Shown: one piece after another, positions 33,547 to 43,118 of the stretch
Layout: every line of letters begins with the position of its first letter
Numbering within the stretch: position 1 is the first letter of the stretch
Source: Bacillota bacterium
GTDB taxonomy: Bacteria; Bacillota; Clostridia; Lachnospirales; Lachnospiraceae
Assembly: GCA_023435895.1 (NCBI GenBank)
Contig: JAEZLH010000017.1
Location: forward strand, 248,001 to 312,000
Direction of reading: 5' to 3'
DNA length: 64,000 bases
The notes under the pieces: generated by a model
Databases searched by the model: none
The model's input: the letters and a program-made list of their open reading frames with translations, nothing else
What the model was told of the DNA's origin: nothing
Translations under genes and position numbers: made by a program

Positions 33547-34813
33547 GAATGTGGCTTTTGGAATATTTGGAGTTGTGTTTTTCATGGCACTTACCATTTT
33601 AGCTGTCGATAGTGCAAATAATAATTTTCTTTCCATGTTCTTTGCGATTATGTTTATTAGTTTGATGGGAATTTTAATTATAGGAGTAAACTGGATTTTT
33701 CGAAGATGGAGCAATATACCGAATGAGGATAACGTTGTTGTAAGTAAAAAAACAATTATCAAAAGAATTAGCAAGCTTCAAATACTTCTTATTATATATT
33801 ACCCGGTGAGTCTTTTGTTAATAACAATTTATCCAAGAGATAGAGAGAGTCTTTATTATAGCTTAGTAACAAGCCCAGATCATAGATATATGTTACAGTA
33901 TATGTTTCTTGTTATCCCTATTTGTTATGAACTCATTATTGCATATTTTGTGAGCATTTATTATTATTATTATCCCCAAAAAAGACAGATTCAAAAGCTT
34001 GAAATGATGTTAAACACTATTTCAGAGGGCAATTTACCAAATAGTAATCCATTCACAGAAAAAGAACAATATCATAATTATGGGGAGGCATTGGTGAACC
34101 TGGGGAATATCACCACGAAGGCCGTTTCTGATAAGCTGCGGAATGAGAAGATGAAGGTAGAGCTTATTACGAATGTATCCCATGATCTGAAAACTCCATT
34201 GACCTCCATGGTAGGTTATATTGAGCTGATGAAGAAGGAAGAGCTCTCTGAGATTATGAGTGACTATGTGGCAGGAATCTCAGACAAAGCAGAGAAGTTG
34301 AATGAAATGATTCAGAGTCTATTCGACCTGGCGAAAACAGCCAGTGGTAATGCAGACTTACATATGGAAACCATCAATATGAACCGACTGATTTTACAGA
34401 TTATGGCGGATATGGAGAATGCAATCAAGAGTAACGAGAAACTCATAAAGCTTTCACTGAGTGAGGAGAATGCTGATTTTATTGCGGACAGTTCATTTAT
34501 GTACCGGGTATGCCAGAATCTGATGGAGAATGCAATCAAATATTCGCTGCCAGGCTCTAGGATTATCGTATCAACAGATGTTCACGAAGGTAATATTATG
34601 CTGACCATTAAAAATGTTGCTAATTATGAAATGAATTTCTCGGAGGATGAAATTACGGAACGCTTTACAAGAGGGGAGGAGGCAAGAACGACTGATGGGA
34701 ATGGGTTGGGTCTTGCCATAGCAAAAACATACACCGAGGCTTGCGGAGGGCATTTCAGTGTGAAAGTGGATGATGATGTGTTCGTGGCTAAAGTAGTGCT
34801 TAGTGTGGGATGA
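33515..34813 (+). CDS. VanS-type sensor histidine kinase
   Basis: Kinase of 432 aa paired with the preceding regulator. Four hydrophobic segments (about 12-32, 40-60, 88-105, 127-152) form the sensor; H223 lies in NVSHDLKTPLTSM, the N box in CQNLMENAIKYS, and the G box in GNGLGLAIAKTYTEACGG. The TTG at 33515 overlaps the regulator's last codons and follows GGTGTGGGG; an in-frame GTG at 33551 would remove 12 residues. The membrane layout with little outer loop suggests sensing within the membrane, as in several envelope-stress kinases. Confidence 0.9.
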   Translation: MDIKSRRSTIENVAFGIFGVVFFMALTILAVDSANNNFLSMFFAIMFISLMGILIIGVNWIFRRWSNIPNEDNVVVSKKTIIKRISKLQILLIIYYPVSLLLITIYPRDRESLYYSLVTSPDHRYMLQYMFLVIPICYELIIAYFVSIYYYYYPQKRQIQKLEMMLNTISEGNLPNSNPFTEKEQYHNYGEALVNLGNITTKAVSDKLRNEKMKVELITNVSHDLKTPLTSMVGYIELMKKEELSEIMSDYVAGISDKAEKLNEMIQSLFDLAKTASGNADLHMETINMNRLILQIMADMENAIKSNEKLIKLSLSEENADFIADSSFMYRVCQNLMENAIKYSLPGSRIIVSTDVHEGNIMLTIKNVANYEMNFSEDEITERFTRGEEARTTDGNGLGLAIAKTYTEACGGHFSVKVDDDVFVAKVVLSVG

Positions 34814-34887
34814 AGCATTAAGAAGGCGTAATTGTGTCAATAATTGCTATGAATATATAAATGTAAAATGCATAATAAGATATCTTT

Positions 34888-34930
34888 GAAGCCCCTCTTT
34901 TTACATAATTAAAGAGGGGCTTTCGAGGTA
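34888..34930 (+). terminator. Terminator after the two-component pair
   Basis: GAAGCCCCTCTTT at 34888-34900 pairs with AAAGAGGGGCTTTC at 34911-34924 around a short loop; strong stem, weak T tail. Confidence 0.8.
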
Positions 34931-35056
34931 TTATAACAAATTAAATTACAAAAAATTATTAAAATTTAACAGAAACATTAAAATGTTGACAGTTCATGCC
35001 ATATACTTTATATTTATTGGTAAATGTTACAAAAATAACTTTTGGAGGGGTAACAC

Positions 35057-36475
35057 TTGAACGATAGCGTATTGCAATGGGATAACACAGAAAAGATGGA
35101 TAAAAAGTTTGAAGATCGGCTTTATGTAGAAGATAAAGAAGAATGGTTAAAAAAATGTGGGCATAGTTATAAAATTGAGGGTCAACCAGAGGTAAGAACA
35201 GTGGAAAATGGAATGATTTTGCCACTTGTTAGAATGGGAGATTCTTGGGATGGAATATACGGTGGAGGCGTTTGCGATTCAGAGTTCAATTTCATTTCCG
35301 GTATGTGTAGGAATGTTGAAAAACCAATATTTAACTATTCTTGTTACTGCAGCTATGAGGTTGAAGAGGAACAACTGGAGCACATGGATGAAACTGTTAT
35401 TTATGGAGGTGTTGTAATTAACCATTTTGGTCATACAATACTGGAATGTTTATCACGTTTATGGTGGGTGATAGAAAATTCTGAATCAAACGATAAAATA
35501 GTTTTTTTAAGTACAGTTCCTGGGAAAACTTATATTTATCCGTTTTTAGAGATGATGGGGATTTCCAAAGATAGAGTTGTTTTGCTGGACAAGCCTACAC
35601 AATTTAAGCAGGTGATAGTACCTGATGAAACAATTCATTCTCAATCCGGTTATCGTGATAAATATATGATTCCCTTTAATAAAATCAGAGAAAATGTAAA
35701 GCCGTCTACTCATAAAAAGGTTTATTTTACAAGATCCATGTTATCAAGAAATGACACAATTAACGAAGATTATTTTGAAGAGTTTTATAGAAGTCGTGGA
35801 TTTTATGTAGTAGCTCCGGAAACATTACCGATTGAGGAACAGATTGGTCTAGCAGCTGGTGCTGATGAAATTGCCAGTGTATTAGGCACGTTATCTCATT
35901 TTGCTTTGTTTTGTAAGCCTGGAACCAAGTTTACATTATTGACAAGAATGTATATGAACACATTAACGGCACAGATGATTATTAACGAAGCCTCTGAGAT
36001 AGATTATAATATTGTGGACGCATCGTTTAATTTTCTTCCTATTAAACATACTGGTGGTGTATTCCTGCTTGGACCGACTAACCATTGGGTAAACTATCTA
36101 AAAGATTATAACATACCGTTTACGGAGGAAGAAGGTCACTTTGAGTTAGAGTTATTCAGCTACCAATATTTATTGAAATGGACAAATACCTATTCGAAAG
36201 AAAAGAATTTCGGATCAATAAAAGATTACAAGACACAGCATTTTATTAGTGCATTAAAAAGAGTGTTGCCTGAGGATGTAATGAAAGCCACCTCCAATCC
36301 TAATAGTAAAAGCTTTACAAGTCTGTTAAGAAAAATAACTGAATTGCAACATAAGAATGAGGAACTGATCAAGGAACGAGATAGTTATAAGAGAAAATTC
36401 GCAGATATACAGAATTCGACTATATGGAAGGCATCAAAACCGCTGCGTAACTTGCTTGATAAAGTAAAAGGTTGA
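35057..36475 (+). CDS. GT61-like (DUF563) glycosyltransferase
   Basis: Cytosolic protein of 472 aa resembling family GT61 glycosyltransferases. The typical early motif GGVVINHFGHTILECLSRLW lies near residue 117, and later segments KKVYFTRSMLSRNDTINED and SVLGTLSHFALFCKPGTK match the donor-binding C-terminal half; the last 60 residues are a coiled coil (ELQHKNEELIKERD). GT61 enzymes add pentoses, hexoses or GlcNAc to glycans. Start is TTG 35057 after GGAGGGG. It is a single gene with its own terminator, not within a polysaccharide cluster, so its acceptor is unknown. Confidence 0.82.
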   Translation: MNDSVLQWDNTEKMDKKFEDRLYVEDKEEWLKKCGHSYKIEGQPEVRTVENGMILPLVRMGDSWDGIYGGGVCDSEFNFISGMCRNVEKPIFNYSCYCSYEVEEEQLEHMDETVIYGGVVINHFGHTILECLSRLWWVIENSESNDKIVFLSTVPGKTYIYPFLEMMGISKDRVVLLDKPTQFKQVIVPDETIHSQSGYRDKYMIPFNKIRENVKPSTHKKVYFTRSMLSRNDTINEDYFEEFYRSRGFYVVAPETLPIEEQIGLAAGADEIASVLGTLSHFALFCKPGTKFTLLTRMYMNTLTAQMIINEASEIDYNIVDASFNFLPIKHTGGVFLLGPTNHWVNYLKDYNIPFTEEEGHFELELFSYQYLLKWTNTYSKEKNFGSIKDYKTQHFISALKRVLPEDVMKATSNPNSKSFTSLLRKITELQHKNEELIKERDSYKRKFADIQNSTIWKASKPLRNLLDKVKG

Positions 36476-36510
36476 AGTAATTTTATTAATAAAATATAGT
36501 GTATACCTTG

Positions 36511-36547
36511 GCAAAACTCTCATTACAAGTTGTAATGGGAGTTTTGC
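36511..36547 (+). terminator. Terminator after the GT61 gene
   Basis: GCAAAACTCTCATTACA at 36511-36527 pairs with TGTAATGGGAGTTTTGC at 36531-36547, 16 of 17 bp paired. Confidence 0.8.
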
Positions 36548-36888
36548 TATAAGGAGAAAATGTAGTAAAGGAGATTGGTACACTGTACAAATAACTGCTC
36601 TATGAAAAGAGTTCATATGCCTTTCGTGCAACTCGTTGACCCAAAATCTTGGCTCTGTTACGCTGCACTTCGTCTCCATTATGCATAAATACAGTTCCAA
36701 GGTGTGCAATTTGGGGCAAAAGTTGGGGCAAACAATATATGTGTGCAATTCTGCTGTATTGATTTAACACAAGTAAGTTCTTATTGTATAATTGGCTTTA
36801 TTCTGCTATTATTTCCCTTATAGAAAATACTTTTTTATTTTTATTCAAAACTGTAGATGTGGAAATTTAAATTATAAAGGAGATTGAC
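36548..36888. other. Gap with an unrecognised minus-strand coding-like fragment
   Basis: Between about 36620 and 36740 the minus strand can be read without stop as LPQLLPQIAHLGTVFMHNGD and onward to RVARKAYELFS, then a stop. It has no start codon context and no match I can name; it may be the end of a decayed gene. The remaining sequence shows only the ribosome site of the next gene. Confidence 0.35.
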
Positions 36889-38364
36889 ATGACAGGGAAT
36901 AATTCATCTGCTAATTTACCACGTGGTATATTTTGGGGGATTTTTCTTTCTCTATTAATGATAACAATAGGCAACTGGCATTTTGAAACATACATACAAT
37001 TGGTAGGTGTATTTGTTTTATCAATTGCAGCGTGGCGAATGCATCATGTTATGCGTCAATTTATGTATATGTTTTTCTCTGGTATATTTTTAATAATGCT
37101 TATGCTTTGCGATATTGTTATTTCTGCTACCCCCATTAACGGTAGTTATACAATGGGTGTTTCAAATTCATATGCATTTCAAGGCAATGGAGCTTATGTT
37201 GCTATTTATAGTATATTATTTGTTATACTTAAAATCATTATGCTTTGTTTTATGTTCAGTGGACTTAGCAGAATTATCAAAGATTTACCAATTAATGGTA
37301 AGGCTGAATATAATGATACAGACCTTAATAAAACAACTCCATTTATTGCGCAGAAAATTTACAATTGTTCTTACCTTCTCTTTTTTTTCTTTTTATTCTT
37401 ATGGACTGCTTCAATAGGGTTATTTATCACTCTACCGGCAGCATTGATCTTTATTATCATAATTTTAGTGCGCGTTAGTAAAGCGATTGCCGTAATAAAT
37501 AATGCAAAGATAAATTTAAATATAAATAAACTAAATTTTTGGCCGTTTGCTTTATTCTTTGTTTCATTAGGTTTTACATGCAGTATACTGTTTTTCACAT
37601 TTCATGTTGTAAATGCACCTTCACCGCAGGGAAGACCGTTTGTTATAGCTGATTCTCAATACCATTCTAGTGCACAGGATGTACGTAGCTCGTTGCTTTC
37701 GCTTGGGTTTGATAAAAATGTATTAAATGTTATGCCTGACAGCGAAATCATGCATTATCAAAATGTTATATCATGCCAGGTAGAACATCAAAACACTGAC
37801 ATTGACGGTGGTCATCTTGATGGTACATTTTGTATTGCTAATTATGATGGTAGCAAAATGCGAATTGTGCTATATTATCATTGGAGTCAACTGCCACAGC
37901 ATTGCTTTACGGATGCGGTGGGAATATATCCCATATCTTATTCTGGAGGTGTGGTTATGCCTAACTACGATGAACGGAATATTTTTATGCAATCTCTATC
38001 TGAAGTATCTGAACAAACTATGCTGATTTCGCCACTTAAGAAATCATCGCCAAATGTAGACATGTTTTATCAAGCAATAAAATTCCGTTTGTTTAATAAT
38101 CGTAATAATCAATGTGCAATTATTGCTTTTGACGCATATAGGAGTAATGAAATTATCGACTTAACCATAGAACCGTTTTATATTCATCAAAATAGTCTTT
38201 ACAATATGCCGTATCAGGATTGCTTTACGCTTGGTAAAAATTACAACGATTATAGTTTTATGTTAAGTATAACCAACCCAAATACTCTAGACATTGCCAG
38301 TAAGCCGTTTCAAGTGTTTAAAAGTCTTGTCACAATAAACCGATTATCACAAGATCCGCAATGA
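36889..38364 (+). CDS. Uncharacterised membrane protein with C-terminal outer domain
   Basis: Protein of 491 aa I do not recognise. About six hydrophobic segments fill residues 12-240 (for example YLLFFFFLFLWTASIGLFIT), followed by about 250 residues with no membrane segment that should lie on one side, probably outside. That region contains Cys in ISCQVEHQN and FCIANYDG and a repeated YDG/DER pattern, but no known catalytic motif. AAGGAGATT precedes ATG 36889. It is flanked by terminators and therefore monocistronic. AT content is higher than in neighbours, which may indicate recent acquisition (impression only). Confidence 0.75.
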   Translation: MTGNNSSANLPRGIFWGIFLSLLMITIGNWHFETYIQLVGVFVLSIAAWRMHHVMRQFMYMFFSGIFLIMLMLCDIVISATPINGSYTMGVSNSYAFQGNGAYVAIYSILFVILKIIMLCFMFSGLSRIIKDLPINGKAEYNDTDLNKTTPFIAQKIYNCSYLLFFFFLFLWTASIGLFITLPAALIFIIIILVRVSKAIAVINNAKINLNINKLNFWPFALFFVSLGFTCSILFFTFHVVNAPSPQGRPFVIADSQYHSSAQDVRSSLLSLGFDKNVLNVMPDSEIMHYQNVISCQVEHQNTDIDGGHLDGTFCIANYDGSKMRIVLYYHWSQLPQHCFTDAVGIYPISYSGGVVMPNYDERNIFMQSLSEVSEQTMLISPLKKSSPNVDMFYQAIKFRLFNNRNNQCAIIAFDAYRSNEIIDLTIEPFYIHQNSLYNMPYQDCFTLGKNYNDYSFMLSITNPNTLDIASKPFQVFKSLVTINRLSQDPQ

Positions 38365-38392
38365 AACATACAGAATAAAGTAGTAATAAGCA

Positions 38393-38426
38393 AAACCCCC
38401 ATGACACCAGTCATGGGGGTTTCACT
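38393..38426 (+). terminator. Terminator after the membrane protein gene
   Basis: AAACCCCCATGAC at 38393-38405 pairs perfectly with GTCATGGGGGTTT at 38410-38422. Confidence 0.88.
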
Positions 38427-38653
38427 AAAAAGGGGAGGATAAGTATTTAACTTCTCTTTGGTGATCATAATTGGAGGGGGAGTCCAATTATGAAAGAGCA
38501 TACGCATTTACATCCATATAACGGAACGCCTTTGTTCCACATTTGGATATTACTAGTATGAACGCAAATTTATTGATTATTCATGAAATAAAAATATTTT
38601 ACACGTAGAAAAATAAAAATTTTCATGTTATACTAGGTTTCGCGTGAAGTAAA

Positions 38654-38707
38654 GGGCAGAAAATTGAAAAGCGCCCTATTAGAAGGGCTCTTTTCAATTC
38701 TCTGTCC
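38654..38707 (+). ncRNA. Candidate structured RNA or 5' leader upstream of the SEC-C gene
   Basis: A 24-bp stem (38654-38677 with 38684-38707, only a few mismatches) with a six-base loop lies about 95 nt before the SEC-C gene. It is not followed by a T run, so it is not a terminator. Just upstream, GTTATACTAGG contains a good -10 (TATACT). The left arm contains its own AGGGC/GCCCT pair, so two folds are possible. The following GC-richer stretch to about 38775 may also be structured. No known RNA family recognised. Confidence 0.4.
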
Positions 38708-38801
38708 GGCTGGCGTAAGGATTATTCCGGCAGGCTGATTCAGCTTTGCATTGCGTTGTTACGAGGCAACAAATTTAAGAGTACGAGGAAGGAAGAATAT
38801 C

Positions 38802-39308
38802 ATGAGTTTATTACAAGAGTGGAGAGATCATGCATACAATAGTGAGATGGATGAGCGTACCGCACAATTATTTTGGGCTAACTATTTCAACCTTGAGAAG
38901 GATATCTACAAGATCATACTTGCTGATCCTGATAAAGTATGGGAAGGTAGTGTAGCTTCTCTTGCGAAGGAAATGAATACAGATCTTAGCTGGTTTGTAG
39001 GATTCCTTGATGGAATTAACGACAGCTTGGTTACACCAAATCCTATCGAAGAGATGGAAAAGGATACTGTAGTAAAGCTTCAGATTGATAAAGAAAAATT
39101 ATATTATAATATGGTAGAAGCAAAAGCAGACTGGCTATATGAACTGGAAGAGTGGGATACCATCCTTACTCCAGAGCGTAGAAAAGAATTATATCGCGAG
39201 CAGAAGGGCTCTGGAACTGTAGTGAAGGATAAAAAAATCAGCAGAAACGATCCATGTCCTTGTGGAAGCGGCAAGAAGTATAAGAAATGCTGCGGAGTGA
39301 ATGCGTAA
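38802..39308 (+). CDS. SEC-C motif protein
   Basis: Soluble protein of 168 aa whose last 22 residues form the SEC-C zinc-binding motif, RNDPCPCGSGKKYKKCC, the same element that ends SecA. The rest is helical (LLQEWRDHAYNSEMDERTAQ onward) and matches no family I can name. Such SEC-C proteins are thought to use the motif for ribosome or protein contacts. The frame opens at 38751, but the GAGGAAGGAAG site fits ATG 38802. It is convergent with an XRE regulator, with a shared terminator. Confidence 0.82.
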   Translation: MSLLQEWRDHAYNSEMDERTAQLFWANYFNLEKDIYKIILADPDKVWEGSVASLAKEMNTDLSWFVGFLDGINDSLVTPNPIEEMEKDTVVKLQIDKEKLYYNMVEAKADWLYELEEWDTILTPERRKELYREQKGSGTVVKDKKISRNDPCPCGSGKKYKKCCGVNA

Positions 39309-39326
39309 TCATATAATAGAATAGAT

Positions 39327-39384
39327 AAAAAAATGGTATGTTGAAAGTGGGTAATCCCTTTACCTTTCGACATACCATTTTTTC
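39327..39384. terminator. Bidirectional terminator
   Basis: AAAAATGGTATGTTGAAAG pairs with CTTTCGACATACCATTTTTT between the convergent SEC-C and XRE genes; T runs occur on both strands. Confidence 0.85.
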
Positions 39385-39393
39385 ATATAATGA

Positions 39394-39732
39394 TTAATTG
39401 ATTACCTGATTGAATAATAAGTACTTAGTAAATTTATGTAGTTCCTCAACGTTTTCAGGATTCAAACGTTTATATAAGTCAAAGAACTCGACGATATTCT
39501 TGTCCAGTACTTCCCCACCTACGGGCAGGTAGGTATCAGTAATCCCAAGCAAGTAATCACAGGAGACATCAAAGTGCTTTGATAACGCAATTAACTTATC
39601 AAAGGAGGGCTCATTGCGTTCTGACTCATAATTTGATATGGCGGTTGGTTTTACCCCCAAGATATCGGCTAATTCCCCTTGGGTTAGTTTGTTCTTTTGT
39701 CTGAGTTGTTTCAATCGGTAGCTAAAGTTCAT
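39394..39732 (-). CDS. XRE family transcriptional regulator
   Basis: DNA-binding protein of 112 aa. The helix-turn-helix is LRQKNKLTQGELADILGVKP with TAISNYESERNEPSFDKLIA directly after, typical of Cro/C1-type regulators. The remaining 45 residues (DTYLPVGGEVLDKNIVEF) are a short helical tail of the kind found in stand-alone regulators of Clostridia. AGAGAGG precedes the start. No target is evident; the 265-bp region before the DUF4015 gene is the nearest candidate. No phage genes are nearby. Confidence 0.9.
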   Translation of the reverse strand: MNFSYRLKQLRQKNKLTQGELADILGVKPTAISNYESERNEPSFDKLIALSKHFDVSCDYLLGITDTYLPVGGEVLDKNIVEFFDLYKRLNPENVEELHKFTKYLLFNQVIN

Positions 39733-39997
39733 GTTCCAATCCTCTCTTTTGTATACCCCGTTATGTGCTTCATATATAAATAAAATTATAGGACTACTAA
39801 TTTGGGAATGTCAATAAAAACAAAATAAAATGAATAAAATCAAAGAAAAAATGCATAAAACGAGTTGATAATATCTTGATATGTTGTGGAGTGTTCAAAT
39901 TAATTAAGAAATTGATTCCTATTTCCCCAAACAGTATATTATACAAAAAATGTGAAAATACTTCTAATAATAAATTATGACATAAGAGGTATCTACC

Positions 39998-41362
39998 ATG
40001 GGAAAAAGAAATAAGAACAAGCTCAGATTTGATAAGCAATATCATAAAAATGAGAATAAACCCTGGATGTATTTGGTCGTAGTAGTGATTTTAGCAGGGT
40101 TAGCGATCTGTACTTATTCCATAATGAGGGTAAACACACTTGCCAATGATCAAGATAAGGGTCAGGAATTCTCCATGATCAGTTCGCCCAGTCCGGTTCC
40201 AGACAGAAATCAGTCTGTGGCTACCCAGGCTGTTACACCTACGGTAAAGCCTATAGTTACTCAAGCGATTGGTACAGATCTGACACCATCAATCTCTCCA
40301 GTGGTTACAAACACACCGATTACAGGGGAAGAGGATCAGGTAATTGATGTAGATGCAACACATACACCCACTGTGGTAAAAGGGATTTATGTACCTGCAA
40401 GTAAGGCGGGTTCGGGTAAAGTAGAGGATTTGATCACCCTAGCTGCTTCTACAGAAATCAATGCATTTGTAATCGATGTCAAGGGAGATAACGGCAAAAT
40501 ATCCTATAAGATGGACAATGAGATGGTAAAGAAAATCGGAGCCAGTACGAATACTATTACGGACATCAAAGAGTTGACACGTAAGCTCAAAAGCAAGAAT
40601 ATTTACAAGATTGCAAGGGTGGTTGCATTTAAAGATCCCTATCTGGCAGAAAAACGTCATGATCTGGCAATAAAGAATGCGGACGGTACATTATACCGGG
40701 ATAATAATAATCAATGCTGGGTAAACCCTTATAATAAAGAAGTTTGGAATTACCTGGTGGGAGTTGCTACACAAGCTGCCAAAGATGGCTTTGACGAGAT
40801 ACAGTTTGATTATATCCGCTTCTCCACTGGAGAAGGAATTAAGAAAGCGGATTTTGGTACTGAGGCAAAAAATAAGAGTAAGACACAGGTGATCACAGAA
40901 TTTACAAAATACGCATGTGAAAAGCTTCATCCGCTTGGCGTATATGTATCCGCAGATGTATATGGTGCAATCATTAACAGTAAGGTGGATTCCGCCATTG
41001 TAGGTCAAGATTACCAAGCGATGTCTAAATATCTGGATTACATCTGCCCCATGATTTATCCTTCTCACTTTGGCGAAGGAAATTATGGTATTAAACATCC
41101 GGATACCAAGCCCTATGATTTAATATATAAGGTTCTTATAAAATCAGATGAGAAACTAAGTGAATTGCCCAGCAGTACCCATAAAGCTATAGTAAGACCA
41201 TGGCTTCAGGATTTTACTGCCTCCTGGATCACACACCATATTGATTATGGAGACGAGGAAGTCAGGGCACAAATCAATGGGGTGTATGACGCTGGATACG
41301 GTGAATGGCTCCTTTGGAACTCAGGTTGTTCCTATTCCCAGGGCGGACTTATGGATAATTAG
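39998..41362 (+). CDS. DUF4015 putative glycoside hydrolase, membrane-anchored
   Basis: Protein of 454 aa with a basic cytoplasmic start, one transmembrane helix at about 22-44, a Thr/Pro/Val-rich linker to about 125 and a TIM-barrel-like DUF4015 domain. Family stretches include GIYVPASKAGSGKVEDLITL, INAFVIDVKGDNG, DGFDEIQFDYIRFS and SYICPMIYPSHFG-like DYICPMIYPSHFGEG. The family is predicted to hydrolyse glycans and is common in spore-forming Clostridia, but no substrate is known to me. It is followed at 78 bp by a TIGR04086 membrane gene. Confidence 0.85.
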   Translation: MGKRNKNKLRFDKQYHKNENKPWMYLVVVVILAGLAICTYSIMRVNTLANDQDKGQEFSMISSPSPVPDRNQSVATQAVTPTVKPIVTQAIGTDLTPSISPVVTNTPITGEEDQVIDVDATHTPTVVKGIYVPASKAGSGKVEDLITLAASTEINAFVIDVKGDNGKISYKMDNEMVKKIGASTNTITDIKELTRKLKSKNIYKIARVVAFKDPYLAEKRHDLAIKNADGTLYRDNNNQCWVNPYNKEVWNYLVGVATQAAKDGFDEIQFDYIRFSTGEGIKKADFGTEAKNKSKTQVITEFTKYACEKLHPLGVYVSADVYGAIINSKVDSAIVGQDYQAMSKYLDYICPMIYPSHFGEGNYGIKHPDTKPYDLIYKVLIKSDEKLSELPSSTHKAIVRPWLQDFTASWITHHIDYGDEEVRAQINGVYDAGYGEWLLWNSGCSYSQGGLMDN

Positions 41363-41440
41363 AACCTGTCTGAAAATAGTACGAATATATTAACAGGATG
41401 ACTAATATATATCTACTATAGATAATCCGGGAGGTATCCT

Positions 41441-41815
41441 ATGGATAAGGGTTTACATCAAAATGCAAAAGCAATGGCGTTGCTTCGAGGAGTATTGTTT
41501 TCCTATATTATGACGGCCTTTGTATTACTGCTATTATCCTTTCTTATGCTAAAGCTGGATTTATCCGGTGCTGTAATCGGCGGAGGAATTATCTTTGCAT
41601 ATATTGTATCCACATTTATTGGTGGCTTTTTTGTAGGGAAGAAATTGGAGCAAAAGAAATTCCTGTGGGGATTGGTGATGGGAATCATCTATTTCGCCAT
41701 TGTATTGGTAGTTAGCTTGGCAATGCATCGGGCTTCACCGCTTCCGATGGGTAATTTATTCACTACCTTTATCATTTGTAGCCTAAGTGGTATGTTGGGT
41801 GGAATGATTAGCTAA
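41441..41815 (+). CDS. TIGR04086 family membrane protein
   Basis: Small integral membrane protein of 124 aa with four hydrophobic segments and the Gly-rich stretches IGGGIIFAYIVSTFIGGFFVG and SLSGMLGGMIS, matching the TIGR04086 family of Clostridia and Bacilli, whose role is unknown. CGGGAGG lies before the start. It may share a transcript with the DUF4015 gene and is followed by a terminator at 41840. Confidence 0.85.
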   Translation: MDKGLHQNAKAMALLRGVLFSYIMTAFVLLLLSFLMLKLDLSGAVIGGGIIFAYIVSTFIGGFFVGKKLEQKKFLWGLVMGIIYFAIVLVVSLAMHRASPLPMGNLFTTFIICSLSGMLGGMIS

Positions 41816-41839
41816 GATAACAGAATGTCAAAAATCGAT

Positions 41840-41875
41840 TGGGCGTCCTAACCAACCGGGATGCCCAGTCTTTTT
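41840..41875 (+). terminator. Terminator after the TIGR04086 gene
   Basis: TGGGCGTCC and GGGATGCCCA pair, followed by GTCTTTTTG. Confidence 0.75.
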
Positions 41876-42311
41876 GTTGTGTAAACATATAGTTGTGAAT
41901 AAAATCAGAGTAAATGTTGGGGGTAATGCTTCGTCTTTGTATAAGAGCAAGTCATCTACGGCAGAACGGTAATGTTTCTACAATTGATGATGTGGACAAG
42001 CCCGAAAATATATTGTATTTTGGGTGTGAAATGATTATACTATTGATAATCATATGTACTCCAGTTGATAAATGATGGAGAAGTAAGAAATAGCTTTACA
42101 TTTTAGCAGGAATATTGTTTAATCTAAAAGCGATAGTTTGAAAATGATTTATCATATTCCTATGGGTTCGCGACTGTAAACTCTTTGGCACGAAGAATAT
42201 AAAAGCAGATCAGTTATATTAATAATTTTTAATACGGACAGGATGAACAAATAAGAAAATAATATTACACAAAAGTAGTAATAACACAATTTTGAAAGGT
42301 AAGGTACGAGC
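41876..42311. other. Intergenic stretch before rlmB, nothing recognised
   Basis: AT-rich with scattered short inverted repeats (for example GATTATACTATTGATAATC near 42035). No T-box, riboswitch or frame with a ribosome site was identified; it must contain the rlmB promoter. Confidence 0.4.
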
Positions 42312-43052
42312 ATGAGATATGAAGAATTTACAATAGAGGGGCGTAATGCCGTTATGGAGGCGTTCCGCGCCGGAAAAACCATAGACCGATTATTTGTACT
42401 GGATGGTTGTCAGGATGGTCCTGTGAAATCCATCGTGAGAGAAGCTAAGAAAACAGATTGCATCATTACGTATGTGAAAAAGGAACGCTTGGATCAATTA
42501 TCCGAAACTGGGAAGCATCAGGGTGTGATGGCATATGCCGCAGCATATGAATACGCTGAGGTAGAGGATATCTTAAAGGCTGCCGAGGAGAAGGGCGAAC
42601 CGCCTTTCATCGTATTATTAGACAGCATCGAAGACCCTCACAATCTAGGCGCAATTATCCGTACCGCGCACCAGGCAGGAGCACATGGTGTGATTATTCC
42701 CAAAAGACGTGCGGTAGGCTTGACAGCAACAGTGGCAAAGGTATCTGCTGGCGCAATCAACTATCTTCCGGTAGCAAAGGTAACAAACCTTTCTACAACC
42801 ATTGAAGAATTGAAAGAAAAAGGCCTCTGGTTTGCATGTGCGGATATGGAAGGGGAATTGATGTACCGAGTTAATTTAAAAGGTCCCATCGGTTTGGTCA
42901 TTGGTAGTGAAGGAGAAGGCGTTGGAAGACTGATTAAAGAAAAATGTGATTTCACCGCAAAGATTCCGATGTTTGGTAAAGTGGATTCCCTGAATGCATC
43001 CGTGGCAATGGGAATCATGGCATATGAGATTGTAAGACAGAGAATGAACTAA
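42312..43052 (+). CDS. rlmB: 23S rRNA (guanosine-2'-O-)-methyltransferase RlmB
   Basis: SPOUT-family rRNA methyltransferase of 246 aa that modifies a guanosine in the peptidyl transferase region of 23S rRNA. The N-terminal substrate-binding domain opens EEFTIEGRNAVMEAFRAGKT; the SpoU motifs are LDSIEDPHNLGAIIRTA (motif 1), IGSEGEGVGRLIKEKC (motif 2) and LNASVAMGIMAYEI (motif 3), forming the SAM-binding knot. It is 66 bp before sigH, an order also found in other Firmicutes, where cysS and mrnC usually precede it; those genes are not next to it here. Confidence 0.93.
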   Translation: MRYEEFTIEGRNAVMEAFRAGKTIDRLFVLDGCQDGPVKSIVREAKKTDCIITYVKKERLDQLSETGKHQGVMAYAAAYEYAEVEDILKAAEEKGEPPFIVLLDSIEDPHNLGAIIRTAHQAGAHGVIIPKRRAVGLTATVAKVSAGAINYLPVAKVTNLSTTIEELKEKGLWFACADMEGELMYRVNLKGPIGLVIGSEGEGVGRLIKEKCDFTAKIPMFGKVDSLNASVAMGIMAYEIVRQRMN

Positions 43053-43118
43053 GCATAGAAGACTATTATTTGGTAATATAATCAGAAAACGTATCATAAG
43101 GTAAGGAGGATTGGCATT

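Noticed and set aside
36600..36740. End of an integrase or other mobile gene on the minus strand
   Set aside because: The readable fragment has charged, protein-like composition but matches no motif I can name and has no start or att site.
38490..38561. 23-codon His-rich ORF after GGAGGGGG
   Set aside because: The ribosome site is good, but the peptide is very short, has no recognisable feature and no partner gene; left as unsupported.
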